Below are positions 26,206-34,898 of a stretch of 46,526 bases of DNA, piece after piece. Position 1 is the stretch's first letter. The number at the start of each line of letters is the position of its first letter. A model generated the notes under the pieces. That model made no database searches. It had not been told where the DNA came from and saw only the letters and a list, made by a program, of their open reading frames with translations. Origin of the DNA: Bacteroidota bacterium (GTDB lineage Bacteria; Bacteroidota; Bacteroidia; JABEUT01). A program made the translations under genes and the position numbers. The stretch is taken from positions 1 to 46,526 of the forward strand of contig JABDHI010000016.1 of assembly GCA_013285655.1 (NCBI GenBank). The letters run 5' to 3'.

Positions 26206-26850
26206 ATGGAATTTTTGCCTGAAGCACTCGAAACCTATATAGAGAACCACACTACACCAGAGCCTGAAGTTTTAAAAAAACTTAACCGCGAAACCTATGC
26301 GCATGTTATAATGCCACGTATGTTATCGGGTCATTTGCAAGGCAAGTTTTTAAAGATGCTTACCACAATGATACAGCCGAAACAGGTATTAGAGATAGGT
26401 ACATTCACAGGTTATTCGGGTATAAGCATTGCTGAAGGCTTGGGAGAAGACTGCACACTGCACACTATTGATATAAACGAAGAGTTGACCGGCATGGTGA
26501 AGCAGTATGTACAAGAATCGGGGCAGGAGAAAAAGGTAAAAATTTATACCGGCGATGCATTACAAATAATACCAACTATCGATGTTGTTTTCGATATGGT
26601 ATTTATAGATGCGGATAAAAAGAACTATTCTAATTATTACGATATGTTTTTTGATAAAGTGAGTAAAGGAGGATATATACTAGCAGATAATGTATTGTGG
26701 AGCGGTAAGGTAGTTGAGAAAAGCGCTAAACCTGATACCGATACCAAAAGCATACTGGAGTTTAATGATAAGATTACCAATGACCCTCGCGTAGAAAATG
26801 TGTTGGTACCCATACGCGATGGCATTATGATTGCCCGTAAGTTGGTTTAA
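26206..26850 (+). CDS. SAM-dependent O-methyltransferase (class III)
   Basis: A 214-residue soluble Rossmann methyltransferase: MPRMLSGHLQGKFLKML, motif I VLEIGTFTGYSGISIAEGL, the acidic motif TIDINEE, and the metal-site motif VFIDADKKNYSNYYD with DNVLWSGKV. These mark the caffeoyl-CoA O-methyltransferase family (Methyltransf_3), which in bacteria methylates catechols or unknown small molecules; Mg2+ is expected at the IDADK site. It follows gldB by 5 bases and is likely co-transcribed, as is common in Bacteroidota. Its stop is one base from that of the convergent response regulator. Substrate unknown. Confidence 0.92.
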   Translation: MEFLPEALETYIENHTTPEPEVLKKLNRETYAHVIMPRMLSGHLQGKFLKMLTTMIQPKQVLEIGTFTGYSGISIAEGLGEDCTLHTIDINEELTGMVKQYVQESGQEKKVKIYTGDALQIIPTIDVVFDMVFIDADKKNYSNYYDMFFDKVSKGGYILADNVLWSGKVVEKSAKPDTDTKSILEFNDKITNDPRVENVLVPIRDGIMIARKLV

Positions 26851-26851
26851 C

Positions 26852-27553
26852 TTACTCGGTAAACTTATACCCTACTCCGCGTATAGAGTGGAAGTGCCTA
26901 GGGTTTTTAGGGTCTTCTTCGAAATATTTACGAAAGCTTACTATATAATTATCTACCGTGCGGGTAGATGGAACCGTTTCATACCCCCACACTTTTTCAA
27001 GTATCGTATCACGAGGCACTACTTCGTTCTTATGTTCGATCAATAGCTTTAACAATTCTATTTCACGCTTACTTATTTGGTGGGTCATACCATCGGCAGT
27101 AATTATTTCATAGCTCAAGAAATTGATTTTGTTGCCTGCAAAAGAAAATGATTCATTACCCTGAGTTGGTACACTACCCGATGAAGTACGCTTTATTAAT
27201 GCTTTTACGCGCAACAACAATTCCTCTAAATGAAATGGTTTAGCGAGGTAATCATCTGCGCCTAGTTTCAATCCTTTAATTCTATCCTCTGCATCACCTC
27301 TGGCGGTTAAGAATAATATAGGAGCATGTTTATCTACCTTTCGGATATTGGTGCATAATTCAAAGCCATCCATACCCGGTAGCATTACATCTAAAATAAT
27401 AAGCGAGTATTGCGACCCTCTGAACTTCTGCCATGCTGTTTCTCCATTGTCAAAAGCAGTAACAGTGTACCCTTCCATTTCGAGGTTAAGCTTTATAACC
27501 GACAAAAGGTTCTTTTCGTCTTCTATTAAAAGTATGGAATCATTTACCTGCAT
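26852..27553 (-). CDS. orphan OmpR-family response regulator
   Basis: A 233-residue regulator with a receiver domain (phosphorylation site D55 in LIILDVMLPG, Thr in FLTARG, Lys in LAKPFHLEELLLRV) and a winged-helix output domain (ISKREIELLKLLI, FRKYFEEDPKNPRHFHSIRG, ending VGYKFTE). The output region recalls Bacteroidota RprY-type regulators. No histidine kinase lies next to it, so its partner is encoded elsewhere or it is an orphan. Upstream lies a small palindrome, TACCG-N5-CGGTA (27579-27593), just before the divergent metalloprotease gene; autoregulation would be natural, but this is inference. Confidence 0.93.
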   Translation of the reverse strand: MQVNDSILLIEDEKNLLSVIKLNLEMEGYTVTAFDNGETAWQKFRGSQYSLIILDVMLPGMDGFELCTNIRKVDKHAPILFLTARGDAEDRIKGLKLGADDYLAKPFHLEELLLRVKALIKRTSSGSVPTQGNESFSFAGNKINFLSYEIITADGMTHQISKREIELLKLLIEHKNEVVPRDTILEKVWGYETVPSTRTVDNYIVSFRKYFEEDPKNPRHFHSIRGVGYKFTE

Positions 27554-27633
27554 AACACTGCTATTAACTCTGCTAAATTACCGTTTTACGGTATTCAAAA
27601 ATGCGGACCTTATTATTTAGGGGCCGATTTGCC

Positions 27634-27641
27634 TATATTTG
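27634..27641 (+). promoter_or_regulatory. -7 promoter element TATATTTG
   Basis: A TAnnTTTG match 20 bases before the metalloprotease ATG at 27661. Confidence 0.5.
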
Positions 27642-27660
27642 GGTATAATTTAACCTAACA

Positions 27661-29016
27661 ATGCGTAAGCTTCTTCTTCTGTTCTTCTTTTGCCAGGCTT
27701 ACGTTGGTTATTCTCAACAGCAAAGCGGCGCTTCGTTTAATGGTGATACCATTCGGTTAAACTATGGTAGGCCATATACCAGATGCGCTACTATGGAACA
27801 TTTGGCCTGGATGGAAAAACACGATACAGGTTATAAGGCGAAGCTTATAGCATCTCAAAAGTTAATGGATGAATGGAGAAGCCGACATAAGCCAGATAGC
27901 ACAACAATAGATACTGAATACACCATTCCAATAGTGGTGCACGTAATATGGAATACCGCCGCTGAAAAAATATCAGTAGCACAAGTACAATCTGAGATAC
28001 CGGTGTTGAACGCTGCTTACAATCGACAAAATGCAGATACCACAAATACACCGGCTCCTTTTAAATCGGTTGCGGCCAATATGCACATTACATTTTGCCT
28101 TGCCACTACCGATCCTTATGGAAGTGCAACAGATGGCATCGTATACAAACAAACATCTTCCACAGGATTTTACGCAGGTTTCAATACTGTTAAATATCCA
28201 TCACTTGGAGGAGATACTGCATGGGATGTGAACCGTTACCTGAATATATGGGTATGTAATTTGCAAGGAGGATCATTGGGCTTTTCAGAGTTTCCAACTA
28301 CTCCGCTTGATAATACGTTTGGGTCGGTAATACTGTACACGGCATTTGGCACAACCGGAACGCTAATCGTACCTTTTAATTTAGGCGGTACTACTGCTCA
28401 TGAAATAGGCCACTTACTAAACCTGCATCACCCATGGGGAGACGACGGAGGCCTATGCCCTGGGCAAAATGGAGGACATGATGATGGTGCAGCTGATACC
28501 CCGCCGGAAGGCAACGGCAACCTTGATAAATACACGAACAACGGTAACTCAAATGGAGCAACCTATGGATGCCCTACATTCCCCTATACCGATAATTGTT
28601 CTACTACGTACCCCGGTATCATGTTCAACAATTACATGGAATACACCGATGATTCTTGCTATAACTTATTCACCAACGACCAAAAATCTATTGTTATGGC
28701 GGCCTTGCACGGGCCTTTGGCTTATTTAATTAAATCAAACCGGTGTGGACCTGCCGGTATAAATGAATATTCATTCAATGCAGGAATATCTGTTTTTCCA
28801 AATCCTACCAATGGTAAGATCACCATTCAGTTTGCTGAAGACCGGCCGGAAGTATGCAGCCTTGATATATATAATGTATTGGGAGAGAAAATATACGCCA
28901 CTAAAACAAATCATTCCACCGAAGTTGATATAAGTAATTCAGCTAACGGAGTTTACCTGTTACGAATATCAGGCAACAACGTTGCTTCTGTTAAGAAGAT
29001 AGTATTGAACCGCTAA
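27661..29016 (+). CDS. secreted M43 (pappalysin/cytophagalysin) metalloprotease with T9SS sorting domain
   Basis: A 451-residue exported protein. After a signal peptide (to about residue 19) comes a catalytic domain with PIVVHVIWNT and the zinc motif H247-E-x-x-H251-x5-H257 in TAHEIGHLLNLHHPWGDD, the HExxHxxGxxH form of M43 metzincins; a later MEYTDDSC resembles the Met-turn region. Residues about 373-451 form a C-terminal sorting domain (VFPNPTNGKITIQF ... LDIYNVLGEKIY ... GVYLLRISGN ... KKIVLNR) of type A, which directs export by the type IX system. It should degrade external proteins. Its stop touches the helicase stop. Relatives cleave collagen or IGF-binding proteins, but substrate is unknown here. 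Confidence 0.93.
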   Translation: MRKLLLLFFFCQAYVGYSQQQSGASFNGDTIRLNYGRPYTRCATMEHLAWMEKHDTGYKAKLIASQKLMDEWRSRHKPDSTTIDTEYTIPIVVHVIWNTAAEKISVAQVQSEIPVLNAAYNRQNADTTNTPAPFKSVAANMHITFCLATTDPYGSATDGIVYKQTSSTGFYAGFNTVKYPSLGGDTAWDVNRYLNIWVCNLQGGSLGFSEFPTTPLDNTFGSVILYTAFGTTGTLIVPFNLGGTTAHEIGHLLNLHHPWGDDGGLCPGQNGGHDDGAADTPPEGNGNLDKYTNNGNSNGATYGCPTFPYTDNCSTTYPGIMFNNYMEYTDDSCYNLFTNDQKSIVMAALHGPLAYLIKSNRCGPAGINEYSFNAGISVFPNPTNGKITIQFAEDRPEVCSLDIYNVLGEKIYATKTNHSTEVDISNSANGVYLLRISGNNVASVKKIVLNR

Positions 29017-31311
29017 TTAGCTTAGCACCTTTAGGTGTGCAAAACGCAACAGCAATTGTTTCTTCTCTCCGTTTTCGAACATTACAATGGCCTTACTATT
29101 TGGGTAATGTCCTTCCACAGTAATTACTTCGCCAATACCAAACCTGTCGTGTTCAACCTTTGCACCCGCGGCTAAGCCAGTTAAATGGCTATTATCAACA
29201 GGAGCACCCGCAGTTACTTTTTTCAAACTCACCAGTTTTTTATTGGTAAGCGATATTGGTTTTGAAACCGGAGGCGGAGTTACATTAAATACTTTAGGCC
29301 TGCGTTCGAATGAAGATTGTGAGTATGATTCATTTGGAGAATATGTTGCAATATTTTCAACACAGTCTGCCGGTATCTCTTCTAAAAAGCGGCTCGGTTC
29401 ACAGCTCAATGCGTTGCCATAACGGTAACGGCTGATAGAATAAGATAGGTTAGCCTGTTTTTTAGCGCGGGTAATTGCCACATAAAACAAACGTCTTTCT
29501 TCTTCTAACTCTTCGCGAGACATGATTGCCATTTGCGAAGGGAACAAGTTTTCTTCAAGGCCGCCTATATACACATAGTTAAACTCAAGTCCTTTGGCAG
29601 CATGTATGGTCATCAACAAAACCTTATCGGTATGTTGTTCTTCGCCTTCATTAATATCTTCGCTGGTAAGCAAGGCCACATCCTCCATAAATTTATCGAG
29701 CGTGGGCATTTCTGCTTCCGGGTCTTTTTCAGTAAAGTCTTTTAAACCATTGAGTAACTCCTGAATGTTCTCCATTCGGTTAACTCCTTCAGGTGTGCGG
29801 TCCTGGTATAGCTCCTTCATAATGCCCGTATTCGATGCTATGTAATCAGCAAGTTTAAAAGCTGAATAATCAGGCAGCAAAGCAGTAAAGCTCTGAATAA
29901 GTGTAACAAACTCTTTTATCTTTTCAATAGCACGTGTTTGAACAGGCAAATTAAAATCTGCAATGTTTTCCATTACCGTCCATATGCTCACATCATTATC
30001 TGCTGCGGCCACAATCATCTTATCGAAGGTAGTATCGCCAATACCACGGATAGGATAATTGATAACTCTACGCAAGGCTTCTTCGTCATGATGATTGATG
30101 GTAAGGCGGAAATACGCCATCAAATCTTTTATCTCTTTACGTTGGTAGAAAGATAGTCCACCATAAATACGGTAAGGAATATTCAGCTTTCGCAAAGCCT
30201 CCTCTAAGGGGCGGCTTTGTGCATTGGTACGGTATAGTATGGCAAACTCTTTATTAGACGCTTGCTTAGAAATGCGTGTATCAAAAATAGATTGTGCTAT
30301 TTGCCTGCCCTCTTCCGAATCGCTAAAAGCACGGCTCACACGTATCTTCTCCCCCTCTTCGTTCGATGTCCAAACCGTTTTCTTTAACTGGTCACGATTC
30401 TTTGATATAACCTGGTTAGCTGCATTTACAATATTCTTGGTTGAGCGGTAATTCTGTTCCAACTTAAATACCTGGGTATCGGCGTAGTGCTTTTGAAAGT
30501 TGAGTATGTTTTGAATATTAGCACCACGGAAAGCATAAATACTTTGTGCATCATCGCCCACTACGCAAATATTTAAGTGCCTTGCAGCAAGCTGGCGCAA
30601 TATCATATACTGAGAAAAGTTGGTATCCTGATACTCATCTACCAATATGTAACGGAACATGTTCTGATACTTCAGCAATGATTCCGGATGATCGCGCAAT
30701 AAAATATTGGTGTGATACAATAGATCATCAAAATCCATTGCACCTGATTTATACAAGCGCTTGTTATAGGTTTCGTATATCGCTCCGAAATGTTCGCGCC
30801 TTGCAGCACGATCTTCATTTTGGTATTGAATGTCGTTCAGGTATTCCTTTGGCGACATTAAATTGGTTTTTATGGAAGAGATGCGGCCCAGTAATGCTGA
30901 TGCTTTATACGCAGTATCATTCAGGCCCATTTCTTTTACAATGCTTTTCAGCAGTGTTTTTGAATCGTCGGTATCGTAAATGGTAAAGTTGGCAGGGTAA
31001 CCTATTTTGCTTGCTTCTCTTCTTAACAAACGTGCAAATACCGAGTGGAAAGTTCCCATCCAAAGGTCTCGTGCGCCATCGCCAATTAAATGGGCAATAC
31101 GCTCTTTCATTTCGCGTGCTGCCTTATTAGTAAAAGTAAGCGACAGTATTTGATATGGATCAACACCCATATTTATAAGGTGTGCAATGCGGTAAGTAAG
31201 TACACGTGTTTTTCCCGAACCTGCACCGGCAATGATCATAACAGGGCCTTCGGTAGCTTCTACGGCACCGCGCTGTTCAGGGTTTAAATGGGCCAAAAAA
31301 TCGTTTTCCAT
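29017..31311 (-). CDS. pcrA: UvrD/PcrA-type superfamily 1A DNA helicase
   Basis: A 764-residue helicase. Motif Ia/Walker A lies in IAGAGSGKTRVLTYR near residue 30, followed by LTFTNKAAREMK, the DExx box in ILVDEYQDTN, QNYRSTKNI, VLLMTIHAAKGLEF (motif V) and LFYVAITRAKKQANLSYS (motif VI). The C-terminus has the Tudor-like segment with HDRFGIGEVITVEGHYP found in PcrA/UvrD. The family unwinds DNA 3' to 5' in repair and clears stalled RNA polymerase or recombinase. A TAACTTTG element lies 32 bases before the ATG. Its stop codon forms the palindrome TAATTA with that of the metalloprotease. Confidence 0.95.
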   Translation of the reverse strand: MENDFLAHLNPEQRGAVEATEGPVMIIAGAGSGKTRVLTYRIAHLINMGVDPYQILSLTFTNKAAREMKERIAHLIGDGARDLWMGTFHSVFARLLRREASKIGYPANFTIYDTDDSKTLLKSIVKEMGLNDTAYKASALLGRISSIKTNLMSPKEYLNDIQYQNEDRAARREHFGAIYETYNKRLYKSGAMDFDDLLYHTNILLRDHPESLLKYQNMFRYILVDEYQDTNFSQYMILRQLAARHLNICVVGDDAQSIYAFRGANIQNILNFQKHYADTQVFKLEQNYRSTKNIVNAANQVISKNRDQLKKTVWTSNEEGEKIRVSRAFSDSEEGRQIAQSIFDTRISKQASNKEFAILYRTNAQSRPLEEALRKLNIPYRIYGGLSFYQRKEIKDLMAYFRLTINHHDEEALRRVINYPIRGIGDTTFDKMIVAAADNDVSIWTVMENIADFNLPVQTRAIEKIKEFVTLIQSFTALLPDYSAFKLADYIASNTGIMKELYQDRTPEGVNRMENIQELLNGLKDFTEKDPEAEMPTLDKFMEDVALLTSEDINEGEEQHTDKVLLMTIHAAKGLEFNYVYIGGLEENLFPSQMAIMSREELEEERRLFYVAITRAKKQANLSYSISRYRYGNALSCEPSRFLEEIPADCVENIATYSPNESYSQSSFERRPKVFNVTPPPVSKPISLTNKKLVSLKKVTAGAPVDNSHLTGLAAGAKVEHDRFGIGEVITVEGHYPNSKAIVMFENGEKKQLLLRFAHLKVLS

Positions 31312-31343
31312 CAGCTAGTATAATCTCATTTTTTATAAGCATT

Positions 31344-31351
31344 CAAAGTTA
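31344..31351 (-). promoter_or_regulatory. -7 promoter element TAACTTTG
   Basis: A TAnnTTTG match on the minus strand 32 bases before the helicase ATG at 31311. Confidence 0.45.
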
Positions 31352-31427
31352 GCACTAAAGATGCAAAGACCATAACCTTACTTATAATATGTTAATAAAT
31401 CTTCAGCCATTTATCGGTCAGCAGTAA

Positions 31428-31435
31428 TAGTTTTG
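31428..31435 (+). promoter_or_regulatory. -7 promoter element TAGTTTTG
   Basis: A TAnnTTTG match 25 bases before the first FKBP gene at 31461; likely promoter of the first two FKBP genes. Confidence 0.5.
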
Positions 31436-31460
31436 TAGGCTGTAATTTATTATGTATTAA

Positions 31461-32357
31461 ATGAAACGGTACCTGTTATTTATTCCGCTTATTTTTATTT
31501 TGGCCTGCAAGCATCGTACCGATTCGAAATACCCGGGCTATAATACCGCTAACGGAAAAGATTACTATAAGTATACCGACCTGGGCAACAGCCACAAAGC
31601 CCCCCATAGTGGAGACGTAATGGAAGTGCAAATGCGTTACGCCAAAATGAACGATTCTGTTTTTTGGGATTCACGCGATAATGGGTTTCCTTTTTCAGTC
31701 TACATTCCTTATGATACGTTACAATCGGGTGGCAGCTACCAAAAAATATTACTTACTGCAAACGAGGGCGATAGTATAAACTTTATTGTTCAGGCAGATG
31801 ATGTTTTCAGACATATATTGCATTTATCGCTTCCTTACTTTTTGCATAGGGGAGACATGATGAAAGTTAATGCGCGCATTAACAGCATTCTGGATAAAAC
31901 CCAATTTGCTGAAAAAGAGAAACAGATAAGGGAAGCAAGAAAAGATATGGATATTCAGGAGCAACTGAACTTGCTCAATTACGTTACGGTAAACAATATA
32001 CCGGCTGATGCCAAGCAAGATAACGTATACTTTCTGCCCGAAAAACACGGTACCGGCCCCGAGGTAAAGAACCGAAGCCTGATAAGCATTGCCTACACCG
32101 GGTACTTTTTAAACGGGCATGTATTTGATTCTGTTTCAGTTAGTTCGCCTCTTCAATTCAGGGTGGGTGATACGGCCCAGGTAATAACCGGGCTCGAAAT
32201 AGGCATAAAAAAGATGCGTGAAGGAGGGAAAGCGAAAATTATTATACCTTCGCAACTCGCCTTTGGAGAGAACGGGTCCTCCACAGGAATTGTTCCACCT
32301 TATACTTCAGTAATTTATGAGGTAACAATGCTAAAAGTAAATGACCCCGGAAAATAA
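31461..32357 (+). CDS. FKBP-type peptidyl-prolyl isomerase lipoprotein 1
   Basis: A 298-residue lipoprotein (signal ending FILAC, Cys16). An N-terminal domain with SGDVMEVQMRYAKMNDSVFWDS is a degenerate FKBP-like fold. The C-terminal domain (about 205-295) is canonical FKBP: HVFDSVSVSS, VITGLEIGIKKMREGGKAKI, PSQLAFGENGS and PPYTSVIYEVTML carry most of the prolyl-isomerase pocket residues. Lipid anchoring places it in the periplasm. A comparable FKBP lipoprotein, GldI, supports gliding in Flavobacteria, but I cannot claim orthology. It is the first of four consecutive FKBP genes and is spaced 14 bases from the second, on one likely transcript. Confidence 0.9.
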   Translation: MKRYLLFIPLIFILACKHRTDSKYPGYNTANGKDYYKYTDLGNSHKAPHSGDVMEVQMRYAKMNDSVFWDSRDNGFPFSVYIPYDTLQSGGSYQKILLTANEGDSINFIVQADDVFRHILHLSLPYFLHRGDMMKVNARINSILDKTQFAEKEKQIREARKDMDIQEQLNLLNYVTVNNIPADAKQDNVYFLPEKHGTGPEVKNRSLISIAYTGYFLNGHVFDSVSVSSPLQFRVGDTAQVITGLEIGIKKMREGGKAKIIIPSQLAFGENGSSTGIVPPYTSVIYEVTMLKVNDPGK

Positions 32358-32371
32358 ATTTATAACTTAGA

Positions 32372-33301
32372 ATGAAATACAACATGTTTAAATTAGGTAC
32401 TTATGCGGCAGCAGCAGCATTATTACTTGCAGGCTGTAAAGGTGGCCCATCGAGCGATTTTTCAACCGACCAGGCAAGCGGTGTTCAATACCGTTTCTTT
32501 AAGCAAGCTACCGGCGGAACCAAAGCCGAATTAGGTGGTGTGGCTCGTGTAACTATGATCGGTAAGAACAGCAAAGATTCTATTATATATAACTCTACCA
32601 AACAAGGTGGTGATTCATTAGGTACTTTCAGAATACCGCTTAAAAAATCGTTCAATGGTTGCTTAGAGCAAGGTATTGCATTAATGAGTGTTGGCGATAG
32701 CGCTGAATTCAAGATCAATGCTGATTCATTATACCTGGTAACTTTCAGGATGCATAAACTTCCTCCTTTTGTTGCAGCGGGTAGCGCTATCCGTTTTTCA
32801 ATTAAACTGGTAAGCTTTGAAACCGAAAAGCAAGCAGCTGACGAACGCCAACAAATGATGGCAAAGCGTATGGCAGATATGCAAACCCGCAAAGCAGCAG
32901 AACCTGCGGCTATTGCTAAGTACCTTGCAGACAACAAAATTACTGCTAAGCCTACCGAAGACAGTTTATTCTTTTTAATGCGCGGTGGCAAACCAGGCAA
33001 AGCAATTAAGGATGGTGACTCTATTTATGTTAAGTACACCCTTATGATGCTTGACAACACTGTACTTGAAACCTCTGACCACGGCCCTGGCCACGATTCT
33101 TTCCCATTACAATACAGCAAGAACATGAGCCTTATTAAAGGCTGGGTTGAAGCGTTGAGCACTATGCACGATGGAGAAAAGGTAAGGATTTTAGTACCTT
33201 CTTCATTAGCATACGGCCCACAAGGTTCAAGAACCATTATGCCTTATACTCCGTTAATATTCGATATGGAGATAACAAAACTTGTACCAGCTAAAAAATA
33301 A
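32372..33301 (+). CDS. FKBP-type peptidyl-prolyl isomerase lipoprotein 2
   Basis: A 309-residue lipoprotein (LLLAGC, Cys22) with two tandem FKBP-like domains. The first contains GGDSLGTFRIPLKKSFNGCL and SVGDSAEFKINADSLY; the second (about 215-306) contains VKYTLMMLDNTVLETS, ALSTMHDGEKVRILVPSSLAYG and MPYTPLIFDMEI. The second domain lacks the usual F-D pair (V-L-E instead), so catalysis may be weak and a chaperone role is possible. It closely resembles the third gene in order and motifs. A perfect terminator ends its transcript immediately downstream, so the third gene must have its own promoter or depend on readthrough. Confidence 0.9.
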   Translation: MKYNMFKLGTYAAAAALLLAGCKGGPSSDFSTDQASGVQYRFFKQATGGTKAELGGVARVTMIGKNSKDSIIYNSTKQGGDSLGTFRIPLKKSFNGCLEQGIALMSVGDSAEFKINADSLYLVTFRMHKLPPFVAAGSAIRFSIKLVSFETEKQAADERQQMMAKRMADMQTRKAAEPAAIAKYLADNKITAKPTEDSLFFLMRGGKPGKAIKDGDSIYVKYTLMMLDNTVLETSDHGPGHDSFPLQYSKNMSLIKGWVEALSTMHDGEKVRILVPSSLAYGPQGSRTIMPYTPLIFDMEITKLVPAKK

Positions 33302-33308
33302 CTTATGT

Positions 33309-33348
33309 AAAAAAGTCCCGCCCCGAATACTCGGGGCGGGACTTTTTT
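33309..33348 (+). terminator. intrinsic terminator, perfect 18-base stem
   Basis: Arms at 33309-33326 and 33331-33348 are exactly complementary (AAAAAAGTCCCGCCCCGA and its complement) with loop ATAC, ending in six T. It lies 8 bases after the second FKBP stop. Confidence 0.95.
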
Positions 33349-33376
33349 ATTTCCCTTTTCCTCAAAACTATTTTAC

Positions 33377-34348
33377 ATGATGAACAAACTGAGCCCGGTA
33401 TTTGCTTTACTTGGTTGTATGGCAATTGCAACCACCACGTTAGCACAAACAAAACCGGCAGCTAAGGCAACCACAAAAGCACCGGCTAAGCTTACCTTTA
33501 CCAAAGACCCCGTAACAGGCGTAGAGTACCATTTTTATAAGCACGATAAAAAAGGTAAACTAGCTATGATGGATGAGTATGCAACCGTATCGTTGCAATA
33601 CGAAACAGAAGGAGATTCTATTATTTTCAATTCGTACAAAAAGGGTGGTGATTCATTAGGGCATATTCACATGGTTTTGAAGAAATCGTTTAATGGCTGC
33701 TTAGAACAAGGTATTGCTATGATGGCCGTTGGCGATAGCGCTGCATTCCGCATTAATACTGATTCATTATTTATTAAAGCTTTCCACATCCGTGGTGGTG
33801 TTCCTCCACAAATGAAAGTATACAAGAACTTTGTGTTTAAAATAAAACTTGCGAAACTTCAAACCGAACAGGAAGTTAAGGAAGAACAACAGAAAGCACA
33901 AGATGGTGTACGTTTGAAAGAAAAATCATCTATTGCCAAGTATCTTAAGGATAGCAATTACAATGCTAAACCAACTGCCGATAGCTTATTCATATTAAAA
34001 CAGGTTGGCACTTCTACCCGATTGATACAAACAGGCGATTCTGTTTTTGTTACCTATGTAGGTAAATTACTCGATGGACGCGTATTCGATCAATCGGCTA
34101 ACCACCCGGGTGCACCTTTTGTTATGGTAAATGGCCAACCAACGTTAGCTATGGTATACAGCCAGTCAATGCCATTGATACACGCATGGGTTGAAGCAAT
34201 TGGCATGATGCACGAGGGCGACAAGGTTACTATACTTGCACCATCAGCAATAGCATATGGCGCTCGTTCAGCAGGGCCACTAATTGCACCTTATTCACCA
34301 TTAGTTTTCGATATGCAAGTATTAAAAGTAGTACCGGCAAAACAATAA
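33377..34348 (+). CDS. FKBP-type peptidyl-prolyl isomerase 3, exported
   Basis: A 323-residue protein with a normal (non-lipid) signal peptide: cleavage near TTTLAQ. It has an Ala/Lys/Thr-rich linker, then two FKBP-like domains. The first is nearly colinear with gene two (KKGGDSLG, VLKKSFNGCLEQGIAMM, VGDSAAFRINTDSLF). The second (about 225-320) has DGRVFDQSANHPG, LIHAWVEAIGMMHEGDKVTI, SAIAYGARSAG and YSPLVFDMQVL. It keeps the F-D pair missing in gene two. The soluble form implies a free periplasmic isomerase alongside two anchored ones. Downstream, a 10-base-pair hairpin (34356-34378) without a T-run and a dispersed repeat lie before gene four. Confidence 0.9.
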   Translation: MMNKLSPVFALLGCMAIATTTLAQTKPAAKATTKAPAKLTFTKDPVTGVEYHFYKHDKKGKLAMMDEYATVSLQYETEGDSIIFNSYKKGGDSLGHIHMVLKKSFNGCLEQGIAMMAVGDSAAFRINTDSLFIKAFHIRGGVPPQMKVYKNFVFKIKLAKLQTEQEVKEEQQKAQDGVRLKEKSSIAKYLKDSNYNAKPTADSLFILKQVGTSTRLIQTGDSVFVTYVGKLLDGRVFDQSANHPGAPFVMVNGQPTLAMVYSQSMPLIHAWVEAIGMMHEGDKVTILAPSAIAYGARSAGPLIAPYSPLVFDMQVLKVVPAKQ

Positions 34349-34388
34349 GTACTTACCCTTTCTATTAAATAGAGAGGGGAAAGAAGAT

Positions 34389-34449
34389 GTCATGTTGAGC
34401 TTGTCGAAACATCTTCCTATTTGAAAGTCTTCGACAGGCTCAGACTGAC
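34389..34449. repeat. REP-like palindromic repeat
   Basis: Two inverted, imperfectly complementary halves contain TGAGCTTGTCGAA (34396-34408) and TTCGACAGGCTCA (about 34430-34442), with GTCA/TGAC at the outer ends. This motif is a familiar dispersed repeat in Bacteroidota and other genomes. It lies between the third and fourth FKBP genes. Confidence 0.75.
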
Positions 34450-34482
34450 GAACATTGAATAGAAATAATAAACAATACTGTT

Positions 34483-34896
34483 ATGACACCAACAGCAACA
34501 CCAGAACAAGTAGCTATTGACAAGTATATTAAAGAAAATGGCGCAGGAGCGACCCATGTTGAGAACAGCATGTATATACTTAAAAGTACTCCCGGTACCG
34601 GCAAAGCCATAACCGATGGAGATAATGTAGAAGTAAAGTACAAAGGCATGTTCCTTGATGGAAAGATGTTTGACCAATCGGCCGATCATGGAGGCCCGGG
34701 CACTTTTAGTTTTGAATATAGCCAGGATGTGCCACTGATACAAGGCTGGGTAAAGATCATCGGCAACATGCGCGAAGGTGAGAAAGTATCAGTGCTTATA
34801 CCATCGTGGTTAGCATACGGAACCCGCGGTGCAGGAGGATTAATACCTGCTAATACACCTTTGTTATTTGATATTGAAGTGGTTAAGGTAAGCTAG
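34483..34896 (+). CDS. signal-less single-domain FKBP prolyl isomerase 4
   Basis: A 137-residue protein with no signal peptide. In-frame stops exclude an upstream extension: TGA at 34456-34458 is the nearest. It corresponds to the C-terminal module of genes two and three, from the helical lead-in VAIDKYIKENG to the end, and has the full FKBP set: DGKMFDQSADHGG, FSFEYSQDVPLIQGWVKIIG, MREGEKVSVLIPSWLAYGTRGAGG and IPANTPLLFDIEVVKV. It should be cytoplasmic. Its stop is 2 bases from the convergent secreted-protein gene. Loss of the export signal by truncation of a duplicated copy is the simplest history. Confidence 0.88.
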   Translation: MTPTATPEQVAIDKYIKENGAGATHVENSMYILKSTPGTGKAITDGDNVEVKYKGMFLDGKMFDQSADHGGPGTFSFEYSQDVPLIQGWVKIIGNMREGEKVSVLIPSWLAYGTRGAGGLIPANTPLLFDIEVVKVS

Positions 34897-34898
34897 GC

